DNA of 41,578 nucleotides from Polyangiaceae bacterium (lineage in GTDB: Bacteria > Myxococcota_A > Polyangia > Polyangiales > Polyangiaceae): contig JALHPN010000059.1 of the NCBI GenBank assembly GCA_022842465.1, positions 1 through 41,578 on the forward strand. Reading direction: 5' to 3'. Shown in pieces: positions 23,985-32,093 of this stretch; positions within the stretch are counted from its first letter, which is position 1, and each line of letters starts with the position of its first letter. Position numbers and translations under genes: made by a program. The notes under the pieces are model-generated. The model did not search any database and was not told the DNA's origin. It saw only the letters and a program-made list of their open reading frames with translations.

Positions 23985-25472
23985 TCAGGGCATGTCGAGC
24001 GTCGCCTGCGCGAACGCGTAGTGCCCGATCGGTGACGCGTAGACGGCGTTGTCCGGCTCACGCCGGCCCCGCGCCTGCGCGCTCATGATCGCGCGAGCAC
24101 CGTCGCCGTAGAGGAGCGCGGAGTACCCCGCGCGGAGCTCGAGCGGCGTCCACGGCTTCCACGCGAACGCCGCGGAGAGCTCGTGCCCGAGGTCCGCGCT
24201 CGCGCCGGCAGGCGCACGCCCGATCGAGCGGAGGTAGGCGCCCACCCACTCGCCCGAGGCCTCCGCGAGGCGCGCGTAGCGATACCCCGCCGTGAACGTC
24301 GTGAACGTCCAGGGCACGAGCGTGACGCTCCCGCCCACGTCCATCATGTTCGACCACGCGAAGAGGTCGGTCTGGCCGTGGAAGCGCTGGACGTCGGGCA
24401 AGAGCGGGTCGAACTGCTTGTACGTGCCGGTCCCGCCGTCGTCGCCCGACGCGTACGACGCCGCGAGGCGCACGGTCGGCGTGAGCGCGACCTCTTCGAG
24501 CTTCTTCGCGACGTGGCCCGACGCGGCCCAGGCTCGGATGTCGGTCCCTTCGAGCTGCAGGGACGCAGCCCGGCCGAGCTGATAGGCGCCCTCGACGCCG
24601 TAGGACCACCCGCGCGCCTCGCCCGACACGCGGAGCGCGCCCGTGTACGTCTCGCCGGAGAGGCGCGCGACGCTCCACTTCGATCCGTCGAGCTCCGTCC
24701 CCGCGCCGCGCGAGACGCGGGCGAGCGCGTAGAGCTCGATCGCGAGGAGCGGGTCGATCGCCCACTTGCCGAGCGCGCCGAAGAGCTGCGTCCCCGAGCG
24801 GAGCGGGGCGCTCGCGTCGCCGAACGCGCCCCCTTGCGGCGACGGCGGCTCGACGAGCACGGCGAGCGCCTCGACGTCGATCGGCCCGAACCACGACTTC
24901 AGGCGGAGCGCATCGAGCGAGCGCGCACGGGGGGAGAAGTCGGCGTTGCCGACGAGCCGCCCCTCCCCCCAGACGACGACCTGCCGGCCGAGCCGGACGA
25001 ACGAGCCGCGCGCGCTCTGGGAGTGCACCTCGCCGAACGCCTCGTAGGGCGCGAGCACGCCGATGCCCGGGGCGCCCTGGAACGACGCCGTCGGGACGGG
25101 CGAGCCGAGGGCGCGCGCGTCCTGGAGGGTGAGCTGCATCCGGAGCGCCCCTCGCTCGGCGCCGAGCCCGAGGCGCGCGCGGGAGTGCACCGACCACGCG
25201 TCACGGACGCGCGGCGAGAGGCGCCCGTAGAAGTCGAGGCCGCCGAGGTCGGACGGGTCGCGGCGGTACTCGCCGCGCACGCGCACCTGCATCGTGGGCG
25301 AGAGCGTCCAGTCGCCGACGGCGATCTTCTCCGGTGCGGCGGGCGGCTGCTGCGCCTCCGCGCGGCGCGGCGTCGTCGCGAGGCCGATCAGGCTCGCGAG
25401 GCCGGCGAGCAGCCGTGCACGAGCGCCTCGGCGCCTCTTCGTCGCGTGGGTCGTCGGACCGCCCCGGAGCAC
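23985..25472 (-). CDS. AlgE-like (alginate export) outer-membrane beta-barrel protein
   Basis: The 495-residue product has a basic N-terminus and hydrophobic core (RRRGARARLLAGLASLIGLATTPRRAEA) as signal peptide. After this come alternating beta strands typical of the alginate_exp barrel family: MQVRVRGEYRRDP, VHSRARLGLGAE, LRMQLTLQDARAL, FVRLGRQVVVWGEGRLVG, down to AFAWKPWTPLELRAGYSALL. No alginate or other exopolysaccharide genes are nearby, so it is probably a general porin of this family. The start is a GTG at 25470-25472, six bases behind a TAGCGT box; no better start keeps the signal peptide. Confidence 0.85.
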   Translation of the reverse strand: MLRGGPTTHATKRRRGARARLLAGLASLIGLATTPRRAEAQQPPAAPEKIAVGDWTLSPTMQVRVRGEYRRDPSDLGGLDFYGRLSPRVRDAWSVHSRARLGLGAERGALRMQLTLQDARALGSPVPTASFQGAPGIGVLAPYEAFGEVHSQSARGSFVRLGRQVVVWGEGRLVGNADFSPRARSLDALRLKSWFGPIDVEALAVLVEPPSPQGGAFGDASAPLRSGTQLFGALGKWAIDPLLAIELYALARVSRGAGTELDGSKWSVARLSGETYTGALRVSGEARGWSYGVEGAYQLGRAASLQLEGTDIRAWAASGHVAKKLEEVALTPTVRLAASYASGDDGGTGTYKQFDPLLPDVQRFHGQTDLFAWSNMMDVGGSVTLVPWTFTTFTAGYRYARLAEASGEWVGAYLRSIGRAPAGASADLGHELSAAFAWKPWTPLELRAGYSALLYGDGARAIMSAQARGRREPDNAVYASPIGHYAFAQATLDMP

Positions 25473-25478
25473 GCGGCG

Positions 25479-25484
25479 ACGCTA
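25479..25484 (-). promoter_or_regulatory. -10-like box of the AlgE-like gene
   Basis: TAGCGT on the minus strand ends 6 nt before the GTG start, again suggesting a leaderless message. No Shine-Dalgarno sequence fits in the gap. Confidence 0.4.
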
Positions 25485-25515
25485 CCACGAGACCGCCGCC
25501 TCGCTCGGAGAACTT

Positions 25516-26880
25516 TCAGCTCGCGCGCGCCGCGACGAAGGCGCGCGCGAGGTCGAGGAGGGCCTCGCGTCGGTTCGCGGCCGGATCGTTCGTGACGGCC
25601 TCGAGGAGGTGGTCGAGGATCTCCCCGAGGATGCGACCCGGCGCGAGCCCGAGCTCGGACATGAGCACCTTGCCGTTCACGGCGAGGTCCCTCGTCGAGA
25701 GCGCGGCGCCCTCGGCCAGCACCTTCTCCACGTGACCGCGGAGCGCGAGGAGTGGCCCGAGGTCCGCGTCCGCGAAGGTCCCCTTGCCGCGCAGATCGGC
25801 CTCGTTCAGGGCGTAGAGATCCTCGATCCGGTGCTTTCCGACCCGCTGGATCCAGCGCCTCACCGCCGCGTCGGACCAGCCGTCGTAGTGGAAGAGGTGG
25901 TGGCGGACGAGTGCGACGATGCGCTCGCGCTCGTCGTTCGAGAAACGGAGGCGCGTGAGGATGGGCAGGGCGATCTCGGCGCCGATCTTGTCGTGGTCGT
26001 AGAAGGTCCAGTCGTTCGTCTTCTCGCTGAACGCGCGCGACCGCGGCTTTCCCACGTCGTGGAGGAGCGCCGCGATGCGGAGGACCGGATCGCCGACGCA
26101 GGCGTCCATGCACTCCATCCCGTGGCGCCAGACGTCGTACGTGTGCCAGCGGTTCTGGGCCATGCCGACGCCCTCCATGAGCTCGGGGCAGGTGACGTCG
26201 AGGATCCCCGTCTCGCGCATGACCTCGAAGGCGCGCGACGGCTTCTTCGCCTTCATCGTCTTGACCCACTCGTCGCGCACCCGCTCGGAGGAGACCTTCT
26301 TGAAGGTCTCCAGCGTCGGCGCGATCGCGTCGAACGTCTCGCGGTCGAGGTCGAACTCGAGGGTCGCCGAGAAGCGCGCGGCGCGGAGGACGCGGAGGCC
26401 GTCCTCGCCGAAGCGCTCCACCGCCTTGCCGACTGCGCGGATCAGCCTGGCGGCGAGATCCTTCTGCCCGCCGAACGGATCGATGACGGCGCCCGTCGTC
26501 GGGTCCACCGCGATGGCGTTGATCGTGAAGTCGCGGCGCGCGAGATCGGCGGTGATGTCGTCGACGAAGTGGACCGCGTCGGGCCGTCGACCGTCGGAGT
26601 ACGTCGTCTCCCCGCGGAGGGTGGTGACCTCGTAGTGGTGCCCGCGGACGACGAGCGTCACGGTGCCGTGCTGGAGCCCCGTCGGGATCGCCTTCGGGAA
26701 GAGCTTCATGAGCTCCTCGGGGCGCGCGTCGGTCGCGACGTCCCAGTCGGCGACCGCCTTCCCGAGGAGCGAGTCGCGCACGCAGCCGCCGACGACCCAA
26801 CCTCGGCGGCCGGCGGCGTTGAGCTTGTCGCAGATGCCGAAGACGTCCTTCGGGACGACGGAGAGATCGAACGCGGTCAC
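25516..26880 (-). CDS. cca: CCA-adding tRNA nucleotidyltransferase (HD-domain type)
   Basis: The enzyme adds or repairs the 3' CCA of tRNAs. The class II nucleotidyltransferase head shows GGCVRD (G31-D36), the metal-binding pair D45 and D47 in ADWDVAT, and RRDFTINAIA. FGEDGLRVLRAARFSA and a helical body follow. An HD domain with H274-D275 in LLHDVGKP is present, as in the bacterial Cca proteins with added phosphohydrolase activity. The 454-residue length fits. The GTG start at 26878-26880 lies six bases after a TAGACT box. A poly(A) polymerase is the alternative in this superfamily; the HD domain argues for Cca. Confidence 0.93.
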   Translation of the reverse strand: MTAFDLSVVPKDVFGICDKLNAAGRRGWVVGGCVRDSLLGKAVADWDVATDARPEELMKLFPKAIPTGLQHGTVTLVVRGHHYEVTTLRGETTYSDGRRPDAVHFVDDITADLARRDFTINAIAVDPTTGAVIDPFGGQKDLAARLIRAVGKAVERFGEDGLRVLRAARFSATLEFDLDRETFDAIAPTLETFKKVSSERVRDEWVKTMKAKKPSRAFEVMRETGILDVTCPELMEGVGMAQNRWHTYDVWRHGMECMDACVGDPVLRIAALLHDVGKPRSRAFSEKTNDWTFYDHDKIGAEIALPILTRLRFSNDERERIVALVRHHLFHYDGWSDAAVRRWIQRVGKHRIEDLYALNEADLRGKGTFADADLGPLLALRGHVEKVLAEGAALSTRDLAVNGKVLMSELGLAPGRILGEILDHLLEAVTNDPAANRREALLDLARAFVAARAS

Positions 26881-26886
26881 GCCGTC

Positions 26887-26892
26887 AGTCTA
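26887..26892 (-). promoter_or_regulatory. -10-like box of cca
   Basis: TAGACT on the minus strand ends 6 nt before the GTG start of cca. TTAGGG lies 19 bp further upstream as a poor -35 candidate. Confidence 0.45.
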
Positions 26893-26949
26893 CGTCATCG
26901 TGCGCCGCTCGCCCTAACGCGTCCCCGATCACGGCGCCGTCACGGATGA

Positions 26950-27048
26950 CCCTCTCGCGGAGGGGACCCGATCGGCATCACGCAGGACGCGACGGCCCTC
27001 TACGTGACCGAGCGGGACGCCAGGCGCATCGTCCGTCTCGTGAAGTGA
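26950..27048 (+). pseudogene. C-terminal remnant of an NHL/SMP-30-like beta-propeller protein
   Basis: After an in-frame stop at 26947-26949 the frame reads 32 residues to a TGA at 27046-27048, including DPIGITQDATALYVTERD followed by ARRIVRLVK. Myxobacterial beta-propeller lipoproteins typically end in a comparable 'P.GIAVD...VYWTN...G.I.RL.K' blade. No start codon, ribosome site or upstream blades are present, so this looks like the tail of a gene whose body has been deleted. Chance similarity cannot be excluded in so short a piece. Confidence 0.5.
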
Positions 27049-27213
27049 GTCGTCCTCGAACCATGATCGGCGCCCTCGGGAGGCACGCGCGCGGCGCCGC
27101 GACCGAAGCGTTCGAATAGCCCGGTTGCTGCAGAAGCCACGACGTCGAGGGCGCGCCGGCACGGCCGCTGCACCGCGGGCCTCCGACGTCGCCGAGACTC
27201 CCCCGAGAAAGCC
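27049..27213. other. Non-coding gap before DUF350 gene
   Basis: With the remnant to its left, this fills the 333-bp space between the divergent cca and DUF350 genes. I see a 12-bp perfect palindrome, CGCGGCGCCGCG (27090-27101), and no convincing small gene, promoter or ribosome site. Confidence 0.3.
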
Positions 27214-27435
27214 ATGGAACGCGCCCTCGTCGAGACCACCCTGCTCTCCCAGTTCGTCCAACTCTTGTCCGGCGTCGTCACCCTCGTGGTCGGCGCCGTC
27301 GTCATCCACCTCATCGACCGATTCGTCTTCCGGAAGCTCGATCTCGAAGCCGAGATCGGACGCGGGAATCTCGCGGCCGCCGTGCTCGCGGGCGCGATGT
27401 GGATCGCGCTCGCCGTCGTCTTCACGCGAGGCTGA
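27214..27435 (+). CDS. Short DUF350 membrane protein
   Basis: The 73-residue product has two predicted membrane helices (QLLSGVVTLVVGAVVIHLID and LAAAVLAGAMWIALAVVF). The loop between them, EAEIGRGNLAAAV, matches the 'E...GN.A.A' signature of DUF350. Typical DUF350 proteins are about 130 residues with two such repeats; this is a single-repeat version that presumably dimerises. The function of the family is not established. The stop is separated by one base from the GTG of the downstream metalloprotease-like gene, so the two probably act together. Confidence 0.8.
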   Translation: MERALVETTLLSQFVQLLSGVVTLVVGAVVIHLIDRFVFRKLDLEAEIGRGNLAAAVLAGAMWIALAVVFTRG

Positions 27436-27436
27436 C

Positions 27437-28579
27437 GTGCAGCGGCCTCCTCCAGGTCCTCCGTACCCGGCCGCGTACCATCCGTTCGCGTCGGCGCCCT
27501 ACCGGCCCCACGTTGCGCCTCCGGGGTACGTCGGGCCCGCATGGGCTGCGCCCGGTCCGCGCCTCACGCCGCCGATGGCCGCGCCGGCGCCTTCGCACCG
27601 AGGGTGTCTGTACCTCGTCGTCCTCGCGCTCGCGGTGCTCGTCGGCCTCCCCGCGGCCGTCCTTCTCGCGATGGCGGGGCATCTCCGGCAAGACGAGAGC
27701 ACGCCTCGGGCCGCGAACGACGACGACGAGCCGCTCGACGCGGGCGCGTTCGCAACCCCGCACGTGCCCGAGCGCGCCCCTGTCGATCCGAGCCGCTTCG
27801 ATGCCCCGGCCGAGCGCGCGTTCGGGCTCTCGGAGCTCTGTTCGGACACTCCCTATCCGCCGGGCCACCCCGAACGGCGCGCTCGGTACGATCTCGACTA
27901 CCGCGGCCTCGGCAGCGCGAAGCGACTTCGCGGAGCGGTCGCGGTCGTGCACGTCCGGCTGGCGTCGCCGACGCTGACATGGACGCGAGGCGGAGCCCGG
28001 GACGTCGACCGCAGCGCGCTGATGACGGCGCGCTTCGTCCGCGCGAGCAGCGAGGCGCACGGCGTGAGTGATCTGACGTACACCCCCATCGCGTGGACGC
28101 TGCCGACGTCCTTCGTGCTCCCGAAGCTCCTCGGGGATCCCGCGAAGAGGCTCTCCGATGCGAGCGCGCGCGACCTCGTCCGCGGGGCGCTCCGCGCGAG
28201 CGAGGCTGCGCTCGGCGGGACGCTCTCGACGATCGCGACGTCTCTGCGGAAGGACGGCTTCACCGAGGTGGCCTTCCTGCTCCACCTGCCGGCGGACGCC
28301 GACGCGCGCGACTTCGCCTTCCCCGCGACGAGCCCGTCCGAGGTCGACGTCGCCGTGGTCTTCCAGAGCTCTCTCGAGGACCTCGGCTACGTCACCGCGC
28401 ACGAGGCCATGCACCTCTTCGGCGCCGACGACCTCTACCCGCTCGACGTCTTCGACGCCGGCGACGCGCGCGACATCATGCGCGCGCGCTGCCGTGGGCT
28501 CTCGGGTCTCCGCGTCGGGGACATGACCGCGTACGCGATCGGGTGGCGGAAGGATCGTCCGAAGCGCACGTACAGGTGA
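27437..28579 (+). CDS. Membrane-anchored predicted zinc metalloprotease
   Basis: The 380-residue product begins with a Pro/Tyr-rich cytosolic stretch (about residues 1-55), one membrane helix (CLYLVVLALAVLVGLPAAVLL) and a long extracytoplasmic domain. Near the C-terminus lies AHEAMHLFGADDLY, an HExxHxxGxxD zincin motif with H322, E323 and H326, resembling the metzincin/matrixin signature with Asp as third ligand. A downstream Met (IMRAR) could be the Met-turn. Substrate and family are unknown. I chose the GTG at 27437 because it lies one base after the DUF350 stop and begins the Pro-rich region; the upstream frame overlaps DUF350 and is not plausible. Confidence 0.75.
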   Translation: MQRPPPGPPYPAAYHPFASAPYRPHVAPPGYVGPAWAAPGPRLTPPMAAPAPSHRGCLYLVVLALAVLVGLPAAVLLAMAGHLRQDESTPRAANDDDEPLDAGAFATPHVPERAPVDPSRFDAPAERAFGLSELCSDTPYPPGHPERRARYDLDYRGLGSAKRLRGAVAVVHVRLASPTLTWTRGGARDVDRSALMTARFVRASSEAHGVSDLTYTPIAWTLPTSFVLPKLLGDPAKRLSDASARDLVRGALRASEAALGGTLSTIATSLRKDGFTEVAFLLHLPADADARDFAFPATSPSEVDVAVVFQSSLEDLGYVTAHEAMHLFGADDLYPLDVFDAGDARDIMRARCRGLSGLRVGDMTAYAIGWRKDRPKRTYR

Positions 28580-28639
28580 CGGACTCGCTGACTGGAAGCC
28601 GCGATGGTGAAGCGGTGGCGCGAGGCGCTCGTCGCGAAC

Positions 28640-29782
28640 CTAGTAGCCCTCTACCTTCGCGATGATCTCGTTCATGATCTCGCGCGTCCCGCCGCCGATG
28701 GGGTAGAGCCGCGCGTCGCGGTAGAGGCGCTCGACCGTGACCTCGCGCATGTAGCCGCTCCCGCCGTGGATCTGCACCGCCTCGTCGACGACCGCGGAGC
28801 ACATGTCCGTCGCCGCGTTCTTCGTCATCGCCGCGAGCGAGGGCACCTGCTCGCCGCGCGCGACCCGCACGGCGCACTCGCCGACGAGCGCGCGCGCGGC
28901 CGCGATGCGCGTCGCCATGTCGGCGAGCTTGTGACGCGTCACCTGGTGGCCCATGAGCGTCTTGCCGAACGCGCTCCGCTCCTTCGCGTAGCGAACGGAC
29001 TCCCGGTACGCGAGCTCCGCGATCGCGACGCACTGCGAGGCGAGGTAGAGGCGCTCGGTCGCGAAGTTCACCATGATCGCGAAGAACCCGGCGTTCTCCT
29101 CTCCGAGCAGGTTCGACGCCGGTACCCGGCATCCCTCGAACACGAGCTCGGCGGTGTCGCTCGCCCACCAGCCCATCTTGTCGAGCTTCCGGCCGACGGA
29201 GAATCCAGGCGTCCCCTTCTCGATCACGAGGAGCGAGATCCCCCCGTGGCCCTCGCCACCCGTCCGCACCGCCGCGACGACGACGTCCGCGCGACACCCC
29301 GAGGTGATGAACGTCTTCCGTCCGTCGACCACGTACGCGTCCCCGTCTCGCACGGCGCGCGTCCGGATCCGCGCGACGTCGCTCCCCGCGTCGGGCTCGG
29401 TGATCGCGAGGGCGCTCACCTTCTCCCCGCGGAGGACGGGCGCAGCGAGCCTCGCGCGCTGCTCGGGGGTGCCGAGCCGCACGATCGGCGGGAGCGCGAT
29501 GCCGTGGCTGTTCAGGCCGACCACGGTGCCGACGGACCCTCCCGCGAGCACGAGCTCCTCCGACGCGACGAGGGCGTGGGTCACGTCGCCCCCTGCCCCG
29601 CCGTCGCCCTCGGGGTAGGAGATGCCGAGGAGCCCGGCCTTCGCCGCCTCCCCGTAGAGCGCGAGCGGGAACTCGTTCGCCTCCTCCCATGCGCGCGCGT
29701 GCGGCGCGATGTGAGCCTTCGCGAAGCGGCGCGCGGTCTCACGGAGCTGGGCGTGCTCGTCGGTCTCGAACAGGAACGGCAC
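28640..29782 (-). CDS. Acyl-CoA dehydrogenase
   Basis: This FAD enzyme oxidises acyl-CoA to enoyl-CoA. The 380 residues cover all three domains: the N-terminal helices, the central beta domain (SALAITEPDAGSDVARIRT and YVVDGRKTFITSG), and the C-terminal bundle ending VQIHGGSGYMRE, ERLYRDAR and IGGGTREIMNEI. The usual medium/short-chain catalytic Glu (YEGT) is replaced by GGGT. Instead E243 in NFATERLYLA sits where isovaleryl-CoA and long-chain dehydrogenases keep their catalytic base, so I infer activity on branched or long chains. The ATG lies 3 nt after the stop of the truncated haemoglobin gene. An electron-transfer flavoprotein is not encoded nearby. Confidence 0.95.
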   Translation of the reverse strand: MPFLFETDEHAQLRETARRFAKAHIAPHARAWEEANEFPLALYGEAAKAGLLGISYPEGDGGAGGDVTHALVASEELVLAGGSVGTVVGLNSHGIALPPIVRLGTPEQRARLAAPVLRGEKVSALAITEPDAGSDVARIRTRAVRDGDAYVVDGRKTFITSGCRADVVVAAVRTGGEGHGGISLLVIEKGTPGFSVGRKLDKMGWWASDTAELVFEGCRVPASNLLGEENAGFFAIMVNFATERLYLASQCVAIAELAYRESVRYAKERSAFGKTLMGHQVTRHKLADMATRIAAARALVGECAVRVARGEQVPSLAAMTKNAATDMCSAVVDEAVQIHGGSGYMREVTVERLYRDARLYPIGGGTREIMNEIIAKVEGY

Positions 29783-29785
29783 GGC

Positions 29786-30196
29786 TCAGCCCTCCACGTG
29801 GTTCACGAGGAACGAGGCGACCTCGGCGAAGCGCCCGTCGAGGAAGGCGCGGAGCTCGCCCTCGATCGCGAGGTCATCCATCGCCTTCTGCATGCAGCGG
29901 AGCCAGGCCGAGCGCATCGGGTCGTCGACCTTCACCTTCGCGTGCCGCATGCGGAGGCGGGGATGACCGTGCGCGCTCGAGTACACCGCCGGGCCGCCGA
30001 GCCACTCGACGAGGAAGTGCGCGAAGCGCTCGCGCGTCCCGGGGGACACCTTGCCGCCCGCGTCCACCTCGTGGAGGCGTGCGAGCGCGGGCTCGCTCTC
30101 GTCCATGTGGTCGTAGAAGCGCGCCGCGAGCGTACGCGCGCGGTCCTCGCCGAGGCGGTGGAACGGCGAATCCTCCCGTGTCGGGATCCAGGCCAT
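29786..30196 (-). CDS. Group II truncated haemoglobin
   Basis: The 136-residue globin has the group II (TrHbO-like) hallmark HGHPRLRMRHAKV, in which H85 is the proximal haem ligand, preceded by FAHFLVEWLGGPAVY. F27-Y28 in RFYDHMD is the B9-B10 region, Y28 being the usual ligand-stabilising Tyr. The helix after the haem pocket (AWLRCMQKAMDDLAI) supplies W98 at the G8-like position typical of this group. Such globins bind O2, NO or peroxide. The gene leads a two-gene unit with the acyl-CoA dehydrogenase only 3 nt downstream. The ATG at 30194-30196 is 7 nt behind a TAAGGT box. Confidence 0.9.
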   Translation of the reverse strand: MAWIPTREDSPFHRLGEDRARTLAARFYDHMDESEPALARLHEVDAGGKVSPGTRERFAHFLVEWLGGPAVYSSAHGHPRLRMRHAKVKVDDPMRSAWLRCMQKAMDDLAIEGELRAFLDGRFAEVASFLVNHVEG

Positions 30197-30203
30197 GCGG
30201 AAA

Positions 30204-30209
30204 ACCTTA
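30204..30209 (-). promoter_or_regulatory. -10-like box of the globin-dehydrogenase operon
   Basis: GGC-TAAGGT on the minus strand ends 7 nt before the ATG at 30196; the spacer TTTTCCGC has no ribosome site, consistent with a leaderless message. Confidence 0.45.
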
Positions 30210-30212
30210 GCC

Positions 30213-30239
30213 GAAAGCCTGCTCGCTGCGTGCTGGCCT
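30213..30239. repeat. Partial copy of the promoter segment found upstream of the HAD gene
   Basis: These 27 bases match 31332-31358 at 23 positions, both reading GAAAGCC, then CGCTGCGTGCT, then GCCT. In this copy the -10-like TAGCCT is TGGCCT, so it is probably a weaker or decayed promoter, about 200 bp before the lipoprotein gene at 30441. Confidence 0.5.
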
Positions 30240-30440
30240 TCGCGCGCCTCCGGCGAGGAACGCGACGGCACCGGCCTGCGAGCGGTCCGAAGTCGGCAGG
30301 ACATCCGCACCAGGGGTTCCACACACGTCCTTGCGATGCCGCGGGCCCGGCGACGGCGCGGCAAGAGGCGACCTCTCGTCGTCTGGCGCGCAACACGCGA
30401 CGCGAGGCCCGAGGCATGGTCACTGCAACGCGGCAGACCC

Positions 30441-31295
30441 ATGAAGCGCGCTCTCCACTTCACCCCCGTGTTCGCCCTGCTGTGCGCCTGCAGCCGCACC
30501 GTCTCCCCCGACGTCGGAACGGACGAGGCGCCCGTCATCGAGGACGCCGCGTCCATGGTCGCGCGCCCGGACGGCGCGTACGACGTGACGTGCAAGGATG
30601 GTCGAACGGAGGTCGCGACGGCGGAGCAGATCCGTTCGGACGCCGTCTGCGCGCCGGTGATGCAGGGGTGCTCGACCGACCTGTTCGACGCGTGCTGGAC
30701 CGAGCGACCTCGCCTCGACCTCGACACGTGGGCCGTGCAGCAGGCGTTCCTTTCCACGCGTGGGCTCGGGCTCTCGCCGCGCGGACCCGAAAGCCGAGCG
30801 GAGCTCGGCGCCGCCACCGTCGTCGCACGCGAGCGTCTCTGCACGACGGGATCGTCGAACGGGACCTCGTGCGACGCGTGGAGCGACCTTCCTCGGATTC
30901 AGCTCTCCGCCAAGCTGCCCGACGGGACACGTCAGGCGATCTCGTATGCAACCGCGAGCCTGCGCCCTACCGTCCGCCTCGAACGGGTGTCCCATGGTCT
31001 GGTCGATCTCCACCTGGGCGCGACCGACGCGACGGACGGCATTCGGGCGACGTGCCCGAACGTCCCGCACGGCGGGTGCCTCCTCGCATGGCAGGACGTC
31101 GCGACGAACGCATACCTGGTCATGAACGGGCATACGATGCCACCACGCGTCACCCACCTCACGGCGCACTACCTCTACCAGCGCGCGACGCTCCGTGCGG
31201 TCGCGTCGGGACCGCTCGAGACGAGCTTCCCTGGCGACCATGCGAGAGTGGAGCGCGAGACCGAGATCGCCCTCTACGCGCCGTTCGGCGCGTGA
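30441..31295 (+). CDS. Predicted lipoprotein of unknown function
   Basis: The 284-residue product starts at an ATG directly before a short lipoprotein signal (MKRALHFTPVFALLCACS; LCAC as lipobox). The mature part has four further Cys in the first half (CKDGR, VCAPVMQGC, DACW), a central region with CTTGSSNGTSCDAW, and a mixed beta region ending in AHYLYQRATLRA. I recognise no domain. The 244-bp upstream gap carries a degenerate copy of the HAD-gene promoter. The open frame extends upstream but has no signal sequence there. The HAD gene follows after 70 bp. Confidence 0.75.
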   Translation: MKRALHFTPVFALLCACSRTVSPDVGTDEAPVIEDAASMVARPDGAYDVTCKDGRTEVATAEQIRSDAVCAPVMQGCSTDLFDACWTERPRLDLDTWAVQQAFLSTRGLGLSPRGPESRAELGAATVVARERLCTTGSSNGTSCDAWSDLPRIQLSAKLPDGTRQAISYATASLRPTVRLERVSHGLVDLHLGATDATDGIRATCPNVPHGGCLLAWQDVATNAYLVMNGHTMPPRVTHLTAHYLYQRATLRAVASGPLETSFPGDHARVERETEIALYAPFGA

Positions 31296-31349
31296 GACCC
31301 CGCGGCGACGGTGGTCCCGAGGCCCCGAGACGAAAGCCGGGGCGCTGCG

Positions 31350-31358
31350 TGCTAGCCT
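31350..31358 (+). promoter_or_regulatory. Extended -10 box of the HAD phosphatase gene
   Basis: TGC-TAGCCT ends 7 nt before the ATG at 31366 (1 nt before an alternative in-frame GTG at 31360). It is the intact member of a 27-bp repeated promoter segment whose other copy is at 30213-30239. Confidence 0.5.
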
Positions 31359-31365
31359 CGTGACG

Positions 31366-32061
31366 ATGTCCGCGCGCCGTCCCACCGTCCTGCTCTTCGA
31401 CATCGACGGGACGTTGATCGACAGCGGAGGCGCGGGGCGCCGCGCGATGGTGCACGCCTTCGCGACGACCCACGGACGCCCCGACGCGACGACGGGCTTC
31501 TCCTTCGCCGGGATGACGGATCAGGGGATCCTCCGGCGCGCGCTCTCCGCGATCGGCGTGGAGGTCACCGCGGAGGCGATGGCCGAGGTCCTGTCGGCCT
31601 ATCTCGAGAAGCTCGCGATCGAGCTCGAGAGCAGCGAGCACTATCGGGTGCTCCCCGGCGTCGCGTCGCTCGTCGCGTGGCTCGGCGAGCTCGACGGCAT
31701 CGCGCTGGGGCTCGGCACGGGGAACGTGAAGGACGGCGCGTTCGCGAAGTTGAGGCGCGGCGACATCCATCACCACTTCGGCTTCGGCGGCTTCGGCTGC
31801 GACGCCGAGGACCGCACCGAGCTCCTCCGCGCCGGCGCAGTCCGCGGCGCCGCACGGCTGGGCGCGCCCGTCGAGGCGTGCCGTGTGGTCGTCATCGGAG
31901 ACACGCCGAAGGACGTCGCCGCCGCGATGGGCATCGGGGCTGCCTGCGTCGGGGTGGGGACGGGTGGCAGCGCGCCGGCCGATCTGGTCGCGCTGGGAGC
32001 GACGTGGGGGGTCGACACCCTCGAAGACCCGTCCGTGCGCGCGGTCCTCGTCGACGACTGA
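31366..32061 (+). CDS. HAD-superfamily phosphatase (phosphoglycolate-phosphatase-like)
   Basis: The 231-residue product has HAD motif I as LLFDIDGTLID, with nucleophile D12 and acid D14, motif II in LGLGTGN, and motif IV as VIGDTPKDVAAA. The cap between motifs I and II (about residues 22-95) is helical, a C1 cap as in phosphoglycolate phosphatase and beta-phosphoglucomutase. Motif III Lys or Arg is not obvious, perhaps the Arg in LRAGAVRGAARLG. Such enzymes hydrolyse small phosphorylated metabolites; the substrate cannot be told from sequence. It lies 48 bp upstream of an unrelated membrane protein gene. Confidence 0.9.
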   Translation: MSARRPTVLLFDIDGTLIDSGGAGRRAMVHAFATTHGRPDATTGFSFAGMTDQGILRRALSAIGVEVTAEAMAEVLSAYLEKLAIELESSEHYRVLPGVASLVAWLGELDGIALGLGTGNVKDGAFAKLRRGDIHHHFGFGGFGCDAEDRTELLRAGAVRGAARLGAPVEACRVVVIGDTPKDVAAAMGIGAACVGVGTGGSAPADLVALGATWGVDTLEDPSVRAVLVDD

Positions 32062-32093
32062 AGAGGATGGAAGTCCTTCGCCCGTCCCGGGCG

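Noticed and set aside
30197..30440. Possible tRNA (GGGTTCCA-like stretch near 30312)
   Set aside because: A T-arm-like sequence is present but no acceptor, D or anticodon arms fold around it.
28604..31363. 919-codon plus-strand frame
   Set aside because: It runs across the antisense of the dehydrogenase and globin and through a lipoprotein gene in another frame; no domain is recognisable.
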